Positions 7,917 through 15,293 of a stretch of 64,000 nt of DNA are shown here, piece by piece (position 1 is the first letter of the stretch; the number at the start of each line of letters is the position of its first letter). The notes under the pieces are model-generated. The model made no database searches. It saw only the letters and a program-made list of their open reading frames with translations, and was not told where the DNA came from. The translations under genes and the position numbers were made by a program. Source of the DNA: SIG603 sp963611165 (GTDB taxonomy: Bacteria > Bacillota > Clostridia > Oscillospirales > Acutalibacteraceae); assembly GCA_963611165.1 (NCBI GenBank), contig CAVDQG010000003.1, positions 54,418 through 118,417 on the forward strand, written 5' to 3'.

Positions 7917-8064
7917 GCAAAACTCTGCTTTGCTTGCAATAAGCAGAGTTTGCGACAGATTGCAAACAAAGCAAAAGGAGCGTTAGCTCCTTATTCATTC
8001 AGTGGGAGTTTTAATCTTCCACTGAATGAATGGATGTTCCCCGTCTATATAGGCGGGGAACATC
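7917..8064 (+). repeat. Array of four intergenic hairpins, candidate structured RNA or palindromic repeat element
   Basis: Four consecutive inverted repeats occur with almost no spacing. H1 pairs GCAAAACTCTGCTT (7917-7930) with AAGCAGAGTTTGC (7941-7953). H2 pairs AAGGAGC (7975-7981) with GCTCCTT (7986-7992) around a GTTA loop. H3 is a perfect 12-bp TTCATTCAGTGG/CCACTGAATGAA (7994-8005, 8019-8030). H4 is GATGTTCCCC/GGGGAACATC (8033-8042, 8055-8064), extended inward by GTCT/AGGC. A terminator follows at 8090. The interval has no convincing gene. A degenerate relative of H4 lies at 51153-51194 in the opposite orientation. Function unknown. Confidence 0.7.
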
Positions 8065-8089
8065 TGCTATAGGTTATACCACACTTAAC

Positions 8090-8124
8090 AAAAACGGCGT
8101 CCGCAGAAAGCGAACGCCGTTTTT
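8090..8124 (+). terminator. Strong Rho-independent terminator closing the micro-ORF/hairpin locus
   Basis: AAAAACGGCGT(C)CGC pairs with GCG(A)ACGCCGTTTTT around an AGAAA loop. It precedes dusB and ends whatever is transcribed from 7541. Confidence 0.85.
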
Positions 8125-8221
8125 GTGTTTTCTCCAAAACTCTTTTCTATTGAAAAAAACGCTGTGTTCCTGTAAAATGAACAGGAAAACCAAAATAAAT
8201 TTAACGGAAAAGAAGTACAAA

Positions 8222-9211
8222 ATGAAAATAGGAAATTTGGAAATTAACGGTCAGGCGATACTCGCTCCCATGGCTGGGGCTACCGACTCGACCTTCAGAA
8301 AAATATGCTCGGATTTCGGCTCGGCTTACACCGTCACGGAAATGGTGTCGTCAAAGGCGATAACTTTCGGTCAGAAGAACACATATGAAATTATGAATCT
8401 CGAAGGGGACAATCACCCCGTTTCCATTCAGCTTTTCGGAGACGATCCGTTCACCTTTGCCCGTGCGGCAAAAAAGGCTATGGAGTTCGGCCCCGATATG
8501 ATTGATATAAATATGGGCTGTCCTGTACCGAAAATTGCAGGAAACGGCTCGGGAAGCGCATTGATGAAAAGACCCGACCTTTGCGGAAACATCGTGAGGG
8601 CGGTAAAGGAAGCTGTTCCCGTGCCTGTCACAGTTAAAATTCGCAAGGGCTGGGACGAAAACAGCGTGAATGCCGTTGAGGTTGCGAAAATTTGCGAGGA
8701 GGCAGGAGCCGATGCGATTGCCGTTCACGGCAGAACAAGAGCTCAGATGTATGAGCCGCCCGCAGACTGGGAGATAATCAGACTTGTCAAAAATGCGGTC
8801 AAGATTCCCGTTATCGGAAACGGTGACGTAAAGGACGCTGTTTCAGCCGCACTTATGATAGACAAAACGGCGTGCGATGCGGTTATGATAGGAAGAGCGG
8901 CTCTCGGTAATCCTTGGATTTTCAGAGAGATCAACGCTTGTCTTCGTGAGGACGTGAGAATTATGCCGCCGCCCTCCGTGGAAGAAAAAATCATCGTGAT
9001 AAGAAAGCACATCGGCTTGATGTGCGAAGAAAAGGGCGAGATGCGTGCGATGAAAGAGGCAAGAAAGCATGTCGGCTGGTATATGCACGGCTTAAGAAAT
9101 GCTGCCGAATTCAGAAGAAGAGCGGGTTATCTTTCGACTCTTTCCGAGCTTGACGAATTACTCAGGGATGTTTACATAGAGAACAAAAGAACAGACGAAG
9201 ACGGAGAATAA
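8222..9211 (+). CDS. dusB: tRNA-dihydrouridine synthase, DusB type (329 aa)
   Basis: An FMN enzyme reducing uridines in the tRNA D-loop. The N-terminal LAPMAGATDSTFR, the catalytic-cysteine motif INMGCPVPKI, the HGRTRAQMY block and the FMN phosphate-binding IGNGDV and VMIGRAALGNPWIF segments are all present in family order. The frame is open back to 8030, but that would translate through the terminator at 8090-8124; the ATG at 8222 starts on the conserved MKIGNLEI strand. A start at 8177 cannot be fully excluded. It probably heads the dusB-polA-rlmA-nitroreductase run, with a 2-nt gap to polA. Confidence 0.93.
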   Translation: MKIGNLEINGQAILAPMAGATDSTFRKICSDFGSAYTVTEMVSSKAITFGQKNTYEIMNLEGDNHPVSIQLFGDDPFTFARAAKKAMEFGPDMIDINMGCPVPKIAGNGSGSALMKRPDLCGNIVRAVKEAVPVPVTVKIRKGWDENSVNAVEVAKICEEAGADAIAVHGRTRAQMYEPPADWEIIRLVKNAVKIPVIGNGDVKDAVSAALMIDKTACDAVMIGRAALGNPWIFREINACLREDVRIMPPPSVEEKIIVIRKHIGLMCEEKGEMRAMKEARKHVGWYMHGLRNAAEFRRRAGYLSTLSELDELLRDVYIENKRTDEDGE

Positions 9212-9213
9212 AA

Positions 9214-11808
9214 ATGAAGCTGCTTGTTATAGACGGAAACAGTATAGCGAACCGTGCTTTTTACGGAATAAAACTGCTCACAACAAAAAACGGTGAGTAC
9301 ACAAATGCAATTTACGGTTTCCTTTCGATAGTCAATAAAATAAAATCGGAGCTTGAGCCTGACGGAATTGCCGTTGCGTTCGACGTGCACGCACCGACTT
9401 TCAGACACAAAGTGTATGCAGGATATAAGGCAGGAAGAAAGCCTATGCCCGAGGAGCTCTCGTCCCAGATGCCGATTTTGAAGGAACTTCTTTCTTATCT
9501 CGGCTGTACGGTTGTTTCTCTCGAGGGCTATGAAGCTGACGATATTCTCGGAACTCTTGCCAAGAAATGCGAGAGCACGGGTGACATATGCTATATCGCA
9601 ACGGGAGACAGAGACAGCTTGCAGTTAGTCTCCGATGTAACGACTGTAAGACTTGCAACGACAAAATTCGGCAAAAGCACCGTCACGCTCTATGATACCG
9701 AGATGATTAAGGAGACTTACGGCGTAACTCCGCCTCAGCTTATCGATATCAAGGCCATTCAGGGCGATACCTCCGATAAAATCCCCGGTGCGGCTGGAAT
9801 AGGCGAAAAGGGCGCAAAGGAGCTGATTTCAAAATTCGGTTCGGTAGAATATATCTACTCTCACATTGACGAGATAGACATCAAGCCGAAAACAAAGGAA
9901 AAACTTCTTGCCTCCAAGGATACGGTGGAATTATCGTATTTCCTCGGAAAAATCAACACGAATGTTCCGATTGACACCGAGATAGAAAATTACCGCTTAA
10001 AGCCGATTGATATGCCGAAGGCATCGGCTCTAATGACAAGGCTGGAGCTTTTCAAGCTTATGGAGCAGATGAATATCACCTTGGGAGCGGTAAATCCTGT
10101 TGAGGCTGAGGAAGAAGACAAGACGGAATATGTTTTCAAAACTCTCTCGGACGGTGCGTCTTTGCTTGCGATGACGGCTGACGAGGGAAAGGCTTATTTC
10201 ATAAACGACTATGACGACAGCGGTGAAATAATCGGGATGTATTTTGTTGTCGGCGAAACGGTGTATTCCTTTAAGCCGAGCGATATTTTCCTTAGAAGCT
10301 TTTGCGAAAATAAGTCGATAGAAAAATACACCAACGATATCAAGCTTTTCCACAAGGTACTTCTTAAAAAAGATATTTCTCTCGAGAATATTAAAATGGA
10401 CAGCTCTTTGGCGGCTTATCTTCTCAATCCGTCAGAGAAAAAGCAGAAAATCACACGCTTTGAAAAGCTAATCCGACTTGAAGCCGAATACGGCATTTCC
10501 GTTCCGTCATCAGAAAATGAAAATGCGGCGGCAGTCGCAGTGTTTCCCAAGCTTTGCGATAAGCTCAAAAAGGTAATTGACGAGAGAAATCAGTCGGAGC
10601 TTCTGGAGAAAATAGAAATTCCTTTCTCGCTTGTTTTGGCGGCAATGGAGATTGAGGGCGTCATGGTAAACCGTGACGACATTGTTTCCTACGGAGAAAA
10701 GCTGAAGACGAGAAAAGACGAGCTTGAAGCGAAAATCAAGGAGCAGACGGGCGACATCAATCTCAATTCTCCCAAGCAGCTGGGAACGGTTCTTTTTGAG
10801 GATATGGGCTTGCCGCACGGCAAGAAAACAAAAACGGGATATTCCACGGACGCATCTGTTCTTGAGCCGTTAAAGTGGGATTATCCGATAGTTGCCGATA
10901 TTCTCGAATACAAGGCTCTCGGAAAGCTATATTCCACATATGTGGAGGGACTTCTTAAGGTTATCGGCGAGGACGGAAGAATTCATTCCACCTTTAACCA
11001 GACGGAGACGAGAACGGGAAGAATAAGCTCGACAAATCCGAATTTACAGAATATCCCCGTGAGAACGGAGCTCGGCAGAGAGATGAGAAAATTCTTTGTT
11101 GCAAAGGAAAATCACGTGCTTGTCGACGCCGACTACTCACAGATTGAGCTGAGAGTTTTGGCTCATGTCGCAAACGATGAGGTTATGATAGAAAGCTTTG
11201 TCGGCGGCAAGGATATTCACAGAGCGACTGCGGCAAAGGTTTTCGGCTTGCCCGAGGAGATGGTCACGCCGCAGATGAGATCGAGTGCAAAGGCTGTTAA
11301 TTTCGGTATTGTCTACGGAATCGGCGCATTCTCGCTTTCCAAGGATATCGGTGTCAGCGTGAGAGAGGCGAAGGCTTATATTGAGGAGTATCTCAAAAAC
11401 TTCAGCGGCGTCCGTGATTACATGGAAAGGGTGATAAGCGACGCCAAGAAGAATGGCTATGTCGAGGATATTTTCGGCAGAAGAAGATATTTGCCCGAGC
11501 TTTCAAGCTCAAATGCAATCGCAAGAGCCGCAGGAGAGAGAATCGCAAGAAACATGCCGATTCAGGGTGCCGCAGCAGATATAATCAAAATCGCCATGAT
11601 TAAGGTTTATGCACGCTTAAAGGAAGAGAAGCTTGAAGCTAAGCTTATTTTACAGATTCACGATGAGCTTATCGTCGAGTGCCCCGAGAGCGAAGCAGAG
11701 ACAGTTAAGAAAATTCTCGAAGAAGAAATGTCGGGTGCCGTGAATATGGCAGTTCCGATGACGGCGGACGCACACATCGGAAAAACATGGTATCAGGCAA
11801 AGGGATAA
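9214..11808 (+). CDS. polA: DNA polymerase I (864 aa)
   Basis: Repair and Okazaki-fragment polymerase. Residues 1-290 form the 5' nuclease domain (VIDGNSIANRAFYG, GYEADDILGTLA, IQGDTSDKIPG). The middle region (about 300-460) lacks the DxE motif expected of a proofreading exonuclease, so 3'-5' activity is probably absent, as in many Firmicutes. The polymerase domain has motif A DADYSQIELRVLAH, motif B RSSAKAVNFGIVYG and motif C QIHDELIVE. Length and order are normal. Confidence 0.97.
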   Translation: MKLLVIDGNSIANRAFYGIKLLTTKNGEYTNAIYGFLSIVNKIKSELEPDGIAVAFDVHAPTFRHKVYAGYKAGRKPMPEELSSQMPILKELLSYLGCTVVSLEGYEADDILGTLAKKCESTGDICYIATGDRDSLQLVSDVTTVRLATTKFGKSTVTLYDTEMIKETYGVTPPQLIDIKAIQGDTSDKIPGAAGIGEKGAKELISKFGSVEYIYSHIDEIDIKPKTKEKLLASKDTVELSYFLGKINTNVPIDTEIENYRLKPIDMPKASALMTRLELFKLMEQMNITLGAVNPVEAEEEDKTEYVFKTLSDGASLLAMTADEGKAYFINDYDDSGEIIGMYFVVGETVYSFKPSDIFLRSFCENKSIEKYTNDIKLFHKVLLKKDISLENIKMDSSLAAYLLNPSEKKQKITRFEKLIRLEAEYGISVPSSENENAAAVAVFPKLCDKLKKVIDERNQSELLEKIEIPFSLVLAAMEIEGVMVNRDDIVSYGEKLKTRKDELEAKIKEQTGDINLNSPKQLGTVLFEDMGLPHGKKTKTGYSTDASVLEPLKWDYPIVADILEYKALGKLYSTYVEGLLKVIGEDGRIHSTFNQTETRTGRISSTNPNLQNIPVRTELGREMRKFFVAKENHVLVDADYSQIELRVLAHVANDEVMIESFVGGKDIHRATAAKVFGLPEEMVTPQMRSSAKAVNFGIVYGIGAFSLSKDIGVSVREAKAYIEEYLKNFSGVRDYMERVISDAKKNGYVEDIFGRRRYLPELSSSNAIARAAGERIARNMPIQGAAADIIKIAMIKVYARLKEEKLEAKLILQIHDELIVECPESEAETVKKILEEEMSGAVNMAVPMTADAHIGKTWYQAKG

Positions 11809-11820
11809 GGCGGAACAATT

Positions 11821-12642
11821 ATGAATAAACCTATACTTTTTTGCTGTCCCGTTTGCGGATGCGGCTTGTCGGAGCAGGGAAATTCCCTCGTCTGCGAAAA
11901 TGAAGAAAAAAAGCATTCTTTTGACCTTGCGAGACAAGGCTATGTTCATCTTGTGAAGTCAAACAAAATGCACTCGAAAAATCCGGGCGACACCGCACTA
12001 ATGGTAAATTCAAGAAGAGAATTTTTGGATGCAGGCTATTACGGAATTTTTGCCGATAAGCTTTTGGAGCTTGTGGAAAAATATTCTGCGGAAACCCCCG
12101 TGATTCTCGACTGCGGAAGCGGTGAGGGGTACTACACCGCAAAGCTTGCTTCCGCTTTTGACGGAGTGCACGGATTTGATATTTCAAAGCTTGCCGTAAA
12201 GGCGGCTGCCGGAAAATACAAGACAATAAATTTTGCGGTGGCAAGCGTGTTTGATATTCCATTTTCGGACGAAAGAGTCGATGTTTTGACGGATGTTTTC
12301 TCTCCGCTTGCCGAAAAGGAATTTTTGAGGGTTCTTAAAAAAGGCGGAGTTTTCATTTATGCCGTTCCGGGAGAAAGGCATTTGTGGGGACTCAAAGAGG
12401 TTCTCTATGAGAATCCTTACGAAAACGAGCACAAGGATACTGATTATGACGGCTTTTCTCTTTTGGAGAGGGTGAGCGTTAAGGGAAATATTCACCTTGA
12501 CGAAAACCGCCAAATTATGAATCTTTTCAGCATGACGCCGTATTACTGGAAAACCGATGTTTCGGGAAGCGAGAGGCTTAAAAAGCTTGATTCGCTCGAT
12601 ACCGAAATTCACTTTGATTTTCTTGTTTACAGAAAGGACTAA
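11821..12642 (+). CDS. RlmA-family 23S rRNA (guanine-N1)-methyltransferase (273 aa)
   Basis: An N-terminal zinc ribbon (FCCPVCGCGLSEQ ... VCENEEKKHSFD) is followed by FDLARQGYVHLV, the usual RlmA linker, and a class I SAM-binding motif ILDCGSGEGYYTAKLA. The block TDVFSPLAEKEFLRVLKKGG matches the family. RlmA enzymes methylate G745 or G748 of 23S rRNA and in some species affect macrolide binding; which base is used here is not inferable. It begins 12 nt after polA and ends one base before the next gene. Confidence 0.85.
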   Translation: MNKPILFCCPVCGCGLSEQGNSLVCENEEKKHSFDLARQGYVHLVKSNKMHSKNPGDTALMVNSRREFLDAGYYGIFADKLLELVEKYSAETPVILDCGSGEGYYTAKLASAFDGVHGFDISKLAVKAAAGKYKTINFAVASVFDIPFSDERVDVLTDVFSPLAEKEFLRVLKKGGVFIYAVPGERHLWGLKEVLYENPYENEHKDTDYDGFSLLERVSVKGNIHLDENRQIMNLFSMTPYYWKTDVSGSERLKKLDSLDTEIHFDFLVYRKD

Positions 12643-12643
12643 A

Positions 12644-13168
12644 ATGGAGCTTTTTGATTTGATGTACTCGAGAAGGAGTATCCGCAAATATACCGATGAA
12701 AAAATAACAGAGGAAAAGCTTGAGAAAATAGTCAAGTCGGGACTTCTCGGGGCTACGGGCAGAAACACCCACTCACCCGAATTTATAGTCGTAACAGATA
12801 AGACTGTACTCGAAAAGCTCTCTCACGCAAGAGTCGGTGCGGCAAAAATGCTCGTCGATGCTTCGGCGGCGATAGTCACGCTCGGCAATGAGGAAAAAAC
12901 GGATACTTTTGTGGAGGACGCTTCCATCGCACTCGAAAATATGCATCTCACGGCTTTTTCACTGGGCGTCGGCTCGTGCTGGATTCAGGGCAAGGGAAGA
13001 GAGGCTGAAAACGGCGAGAGCACCGAAGATTATGTCCGCTCAGTTCTTGGTTTTCCGAAAAACTTAAAGCTGATTGCGATTTTGTCGCTCGGAATACCCA
13101 GTGAATTCCCGAAAGCTTACACGGATGACAATATAGATTTTTCCCGTGTTCACAGGGAGAAATACTGA
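12644..13168 (+). CDS. Nitroreductase family flavoprotein (174 aa)
   Basis: A short FMN-dependent nitroreductase-fold protein starting MELFDLMYSRRSIRKYTDE, the typical family N-terminus with the RRSIR phosphate-binding arginines. Later segments include a GATGRNTHSPEFIVV block and GSCWIQGKG, then the C-terminal LSLGIPSEFP. The substrate is unknown; family members reduce nitro compounds, quinones or flavins. A longer in-frame start at 12557 would overlap rlmA, and AAAGGA lies before the ATG at 12644. A terminator follows. Confidence 0.88.
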   Translation: MELFDLMYSRRSIRKYTDEKITEEKLEKIVKSGLLGATGRNTHSPEFIVVTDKTVLEKLSHARVGAAKMLVDASAAIVTLGNEEKTDTFVEDASIALENMHLTAFSLGVGSCWIQGKGREAENGESTEDYVRSVLGFPKNLKLIAILSLGIPSEFPKAYTDDNIDFSRVHREKY

Positions 13169-13186
13169 GATTTAAAATAAAAACGA

Positions 13187-13222
13187 AAATCGGCGTTGGT
13201 TTTGAAATCACGCCGATTTTTT
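13187..13222 (+). terminator. Rho-independent terminator after the nitroreductase gene
   Basis: AAAATCGGCGT pairs with ACGCCGATTTT, followed by T residues. Confidence 0.85.
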
Positions 13223-13256
13223 GTGTGCCTGAAGTTTGTTCTTTGCGGTAAATTGC

Positions 13257-13285
13257 TTGTATTTGACAATTTGCTATGTTATTAT
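13257..13285 (+). promoter_or_regulatory. Promoter for the phosphatase-rimI-tsaD operon
   Basis: TTGTAT (13257-13262), 17-nt spacer, TATTAT (13280-13285), 65 nt before the phosphatase start. Confidence 0.6.
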
Positions 13286-13349
13286 TTAACTGACGAAAGT
13301 TGCGATTTGAAGCCAAGCGGCTTTTTGAAAAGAAGGTAGATTAAGAATA

Positions 13350-13784
13350 ATGATTAAGGTGTTATTTGTTTGCACGGGCAACACCTGCCGCAGTCCCATG
13401 GCTGAGGGAATTTTCAGGGCGATGCTGCGTGCGGACGGAAATGAAAACATAATGTGCCAAAGTGCGGGAATTGCGGCTTTGCCGGGACAGGATGCGGCAG
13501 AAAATGCAATTAAAGCTATGGCAGAGGAAAATATAGATATTTCTTCGCACGAATCAAGAAGAATCACTCCCGAGGAGATTATGACATGGGATGTGTATTT
13601 TGTAATGAGCGAAACTCACGGATACATTCTCGAGAAGGCCGGTGTGCCGAGAGACAGAATCTACGTGGGCGAAACAATAGACGATCCTTTTGGCGGTGAC
13701 ATTGAGGTTTATCGCAAATGCAGAGACGACATCAAGCGTGCGGTCTCCGATTTTTACGGAAAGCTGAAGGCTTACGCTTCATGA
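13350..13784 (+). CDS. Low-molecular-weight protein tyrosine/arginine phosphatase (144 aa)
   Basis: The P-loop VCTGNTCRSPMAEG (C-x5-R-S) sits at the N-terminus, and the general-acid aspartate is in DDPFGGD near the C-terminus; both define the LMW-PTP family. In Firmicutes, relatives such as YwlE act on phospho-arginine and others on phospho-tyrosine; the Thr after the catalytic Cys is the residue linked to arginine phosphatase activity in YwlE, so that specificity is plausible but inferred. It overlaps rimI by ATGA. Confidence 0.92.
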   Translation: MIKVLFVCTGNTCRSPMAEGIFRAMLRADGNENIMCQSAGIAALPGQDAAENAIKAMAEENIDISSHESRRITPEEIMTWDVYFVMSETHGYILEKAGVPRDRIYVGETIDDPFGGDIEVYRKCRDDIKRAVSDFYGKLKAYAS

Positions 13785-14212
13785 CGGAAATAATGCGTGA
13801 GGAACACATAAAAGCGGTGGCACGGCTTGAAAGAGAGTGCTTTTCCGAGCCGTGGAGCGAAAAATCTCTGCTTGACGAAATTGATAATCCCGACGCTTAT
13901 TTTATAGTTGAAACGGAGAACGGAGAAGTAGTCGGCTATGCCGGCATGCACACTCCTTGCGGAGACTGCTATGTCGATAATATTGCCGTTTTTGAGAAGC
14001 ATCGGGGCAAGGGCTATGGCGAGAGGCTCACTCTTTCGCTTATCGAAAAAGCAAGAGAGCTCGGTGATTTTATTTCTCTTGAGGTGAGACAGTCCAACGC
14101 TCCCGCAATCGGACTTTACGAAAAGCTTGGCTTTTCGGCGGTCGGAAAGAGGAAAAATTTCTACACATCCCCACGGGAGGATGCTGTTATCTATACAAAG
14201 TTTTTTAATTAA
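13781..14212 (+). CDS. rimI: Ribosomal-protein-alanine N-acetyltransferase RimI (143 aa)
   Basis: A GNAT enzyme with the acetyl-CoA binding loop EKHRGKGYGERL and the RimI-type DNIAVFEKHRGKG and SLEVRQSNAPAIGLYEKLGF segments. RimI acetylates the N-terminus of ribosomal protein S18. The frame opens at 13718, but the ATG at 13781 overlaps the phosphatase stop in ATGA and gives the usual length. Adjacency to tsaD is a conserved arrangement, although tsaB and tsaE, often alongside, are absent here. Confidence 0.92.
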   Translation: MTEIMREEHIKAVARLERECFSEPWSEKSLLDEIDNPDAYFIVETENGEVVGYAGMHTPCGDCYVDNIAVFEKHRGKGYGERLTLSLIEKARELGDFISLEVRQSNAPAIGLYEKLGFSAVGKRKNFYTSPREDAVIYTKFFN

Positions 14213-14226
14213 GGAGAGAAAAAAGA

Positions 14227-15237
14227 ATGTTGATTCTCGGAATTGAGAGCTCCTGTGACGAGACTGCCGCTTCGGTGGTCGAGGACGGCAGAAGGGTTCT
14301 CTCCAATATAGTTGCAACTCAGGTTGAGGAGCACAAGCTTTACGGCGGTGTTGTTCCCGAGATTGCGTCAAGACGGCACAGCGAGGCAATCACGGGAGTT
14401 GTCCGTGAGGCGCTTTCAGCCGCTGACAAAACAATAGACGAAATCGATGCCATTGCCGTGACCTATGCGCCCGGACTTATCGGAGCACTTCTCGTAGGCG
14501 TGAACTTTGCAAAGGGACTTTCTCTTGCAAGCGGTAAGCCGCTTGTGCCGGTTCATCACCTGAGAGGTCATATCGCATCGAACTACATAACAAGCGAAGA
14601 GCTTGAGCCGCCGTTTCTCTGCTTGGTTGTGTCGGGCGGACACAGCCACATAATCAGCGTTGATTCTTACACCGAGCTTCATATTCTCGGCAGAACAAGG
14701 GACGATGCGGCAGGCGAGGCGTTTGATAAGGCGGCAAGAAGCATGGGAATGCCGTATCCCGGCGGAATTATGATGGATAAGGTGGCAGAAAACGGAAACC
14801 CGAACGCTTATAAACTTCCACGACCGAGCGTAGCGGGCGCACCGCTTGATTTCTCTTTCTCGGGACTCAAGACGGCTGTCATAAACATCATCCACAATGC
14901 CGAGCAGAGGGGCGAGACAATAAATGTTCCCGATTTGTCGGCTTCTTACAGAAAGGCTGTTGTAGACAGCTTAACAGGCAATTTCGTTAAGGCGGCAGAG
15001 CAGACGGGTTACAAAAAGCTTGTAATTGCGGGCGGCGTTTCCGCAAACTCGCTTCTTAGAAGAAATATGGAGAAAATCTGTGAGCAGAGGGGCTGGGAGT
15101 TCTATCGTCCCGATCTTAAGTATACAGGCGACAATGCGGCAATGATTGCAAGTCAGGGCTACTATGAGTATCTTGCGGGAAATACCGCAGGGCTTGACCT
15201 CAACGCCTGCGCACAGCGATCAATCGATTTAGGCTGA
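14227..15237 (+). CDS. tsaD: tRNA N6-adenosine threonylcarbamoyltransferase TsaD (336 aa)
   Basis: Transfers threonylcarbamoyl to A37 of ANN-decoding tRNAs, working with TsaB/TsaE encoded elsewhere. The ASKHA-fold start LGIESSCDETAASVV, the metal-binding HHLRGH, the VVSGGHSH strand and the late VIAGGVSANSLLR and YTGDNAAMIA motifs are intact. Length is normal. It follows rimI by 14 nt with AAGGAG before the ATG. Confidence 0.97.
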   Translation: MLILGIESSCDETAASVVEDGRRVLSNIVATQVEEHKLYGGVVPEIASRRHSEAITGVVREALSAADKTIDEIDAIAVTYAPGLIGALLVGVNFAKGLSLASGKPLVPVHHLRGHIASNYITSEELEPPFLCLVVSGGHSHIISVDSYTELHILGRTRDDAAGEAFDKAARSMGMPYPGGIMMDKVAENGNPNAYKLPRPSVAGAPLDFSFSGLKTAVINIIHNAEQRGETINVPDLSASYRKAVVDSLTGNFVKAAEQTGYKKLVIAGGVSANSLLRRNMEKICEQRGWEFYRPDLKYTGDNAAMIASQGYYEYLAGNTAGLDLNACAQRSIDLG

Positions 15238-15293
15238 TTCGGATTTTGTAGGATTTTACCGCAAGGTAATTTGAATATGTGAGAGGATAAAAA

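Noticed and set aside
8030..8221. N-terminal extension of dusB
   Set aside because: The frame stays open, but it would translate through a strong terminator; the family start is at 8222.
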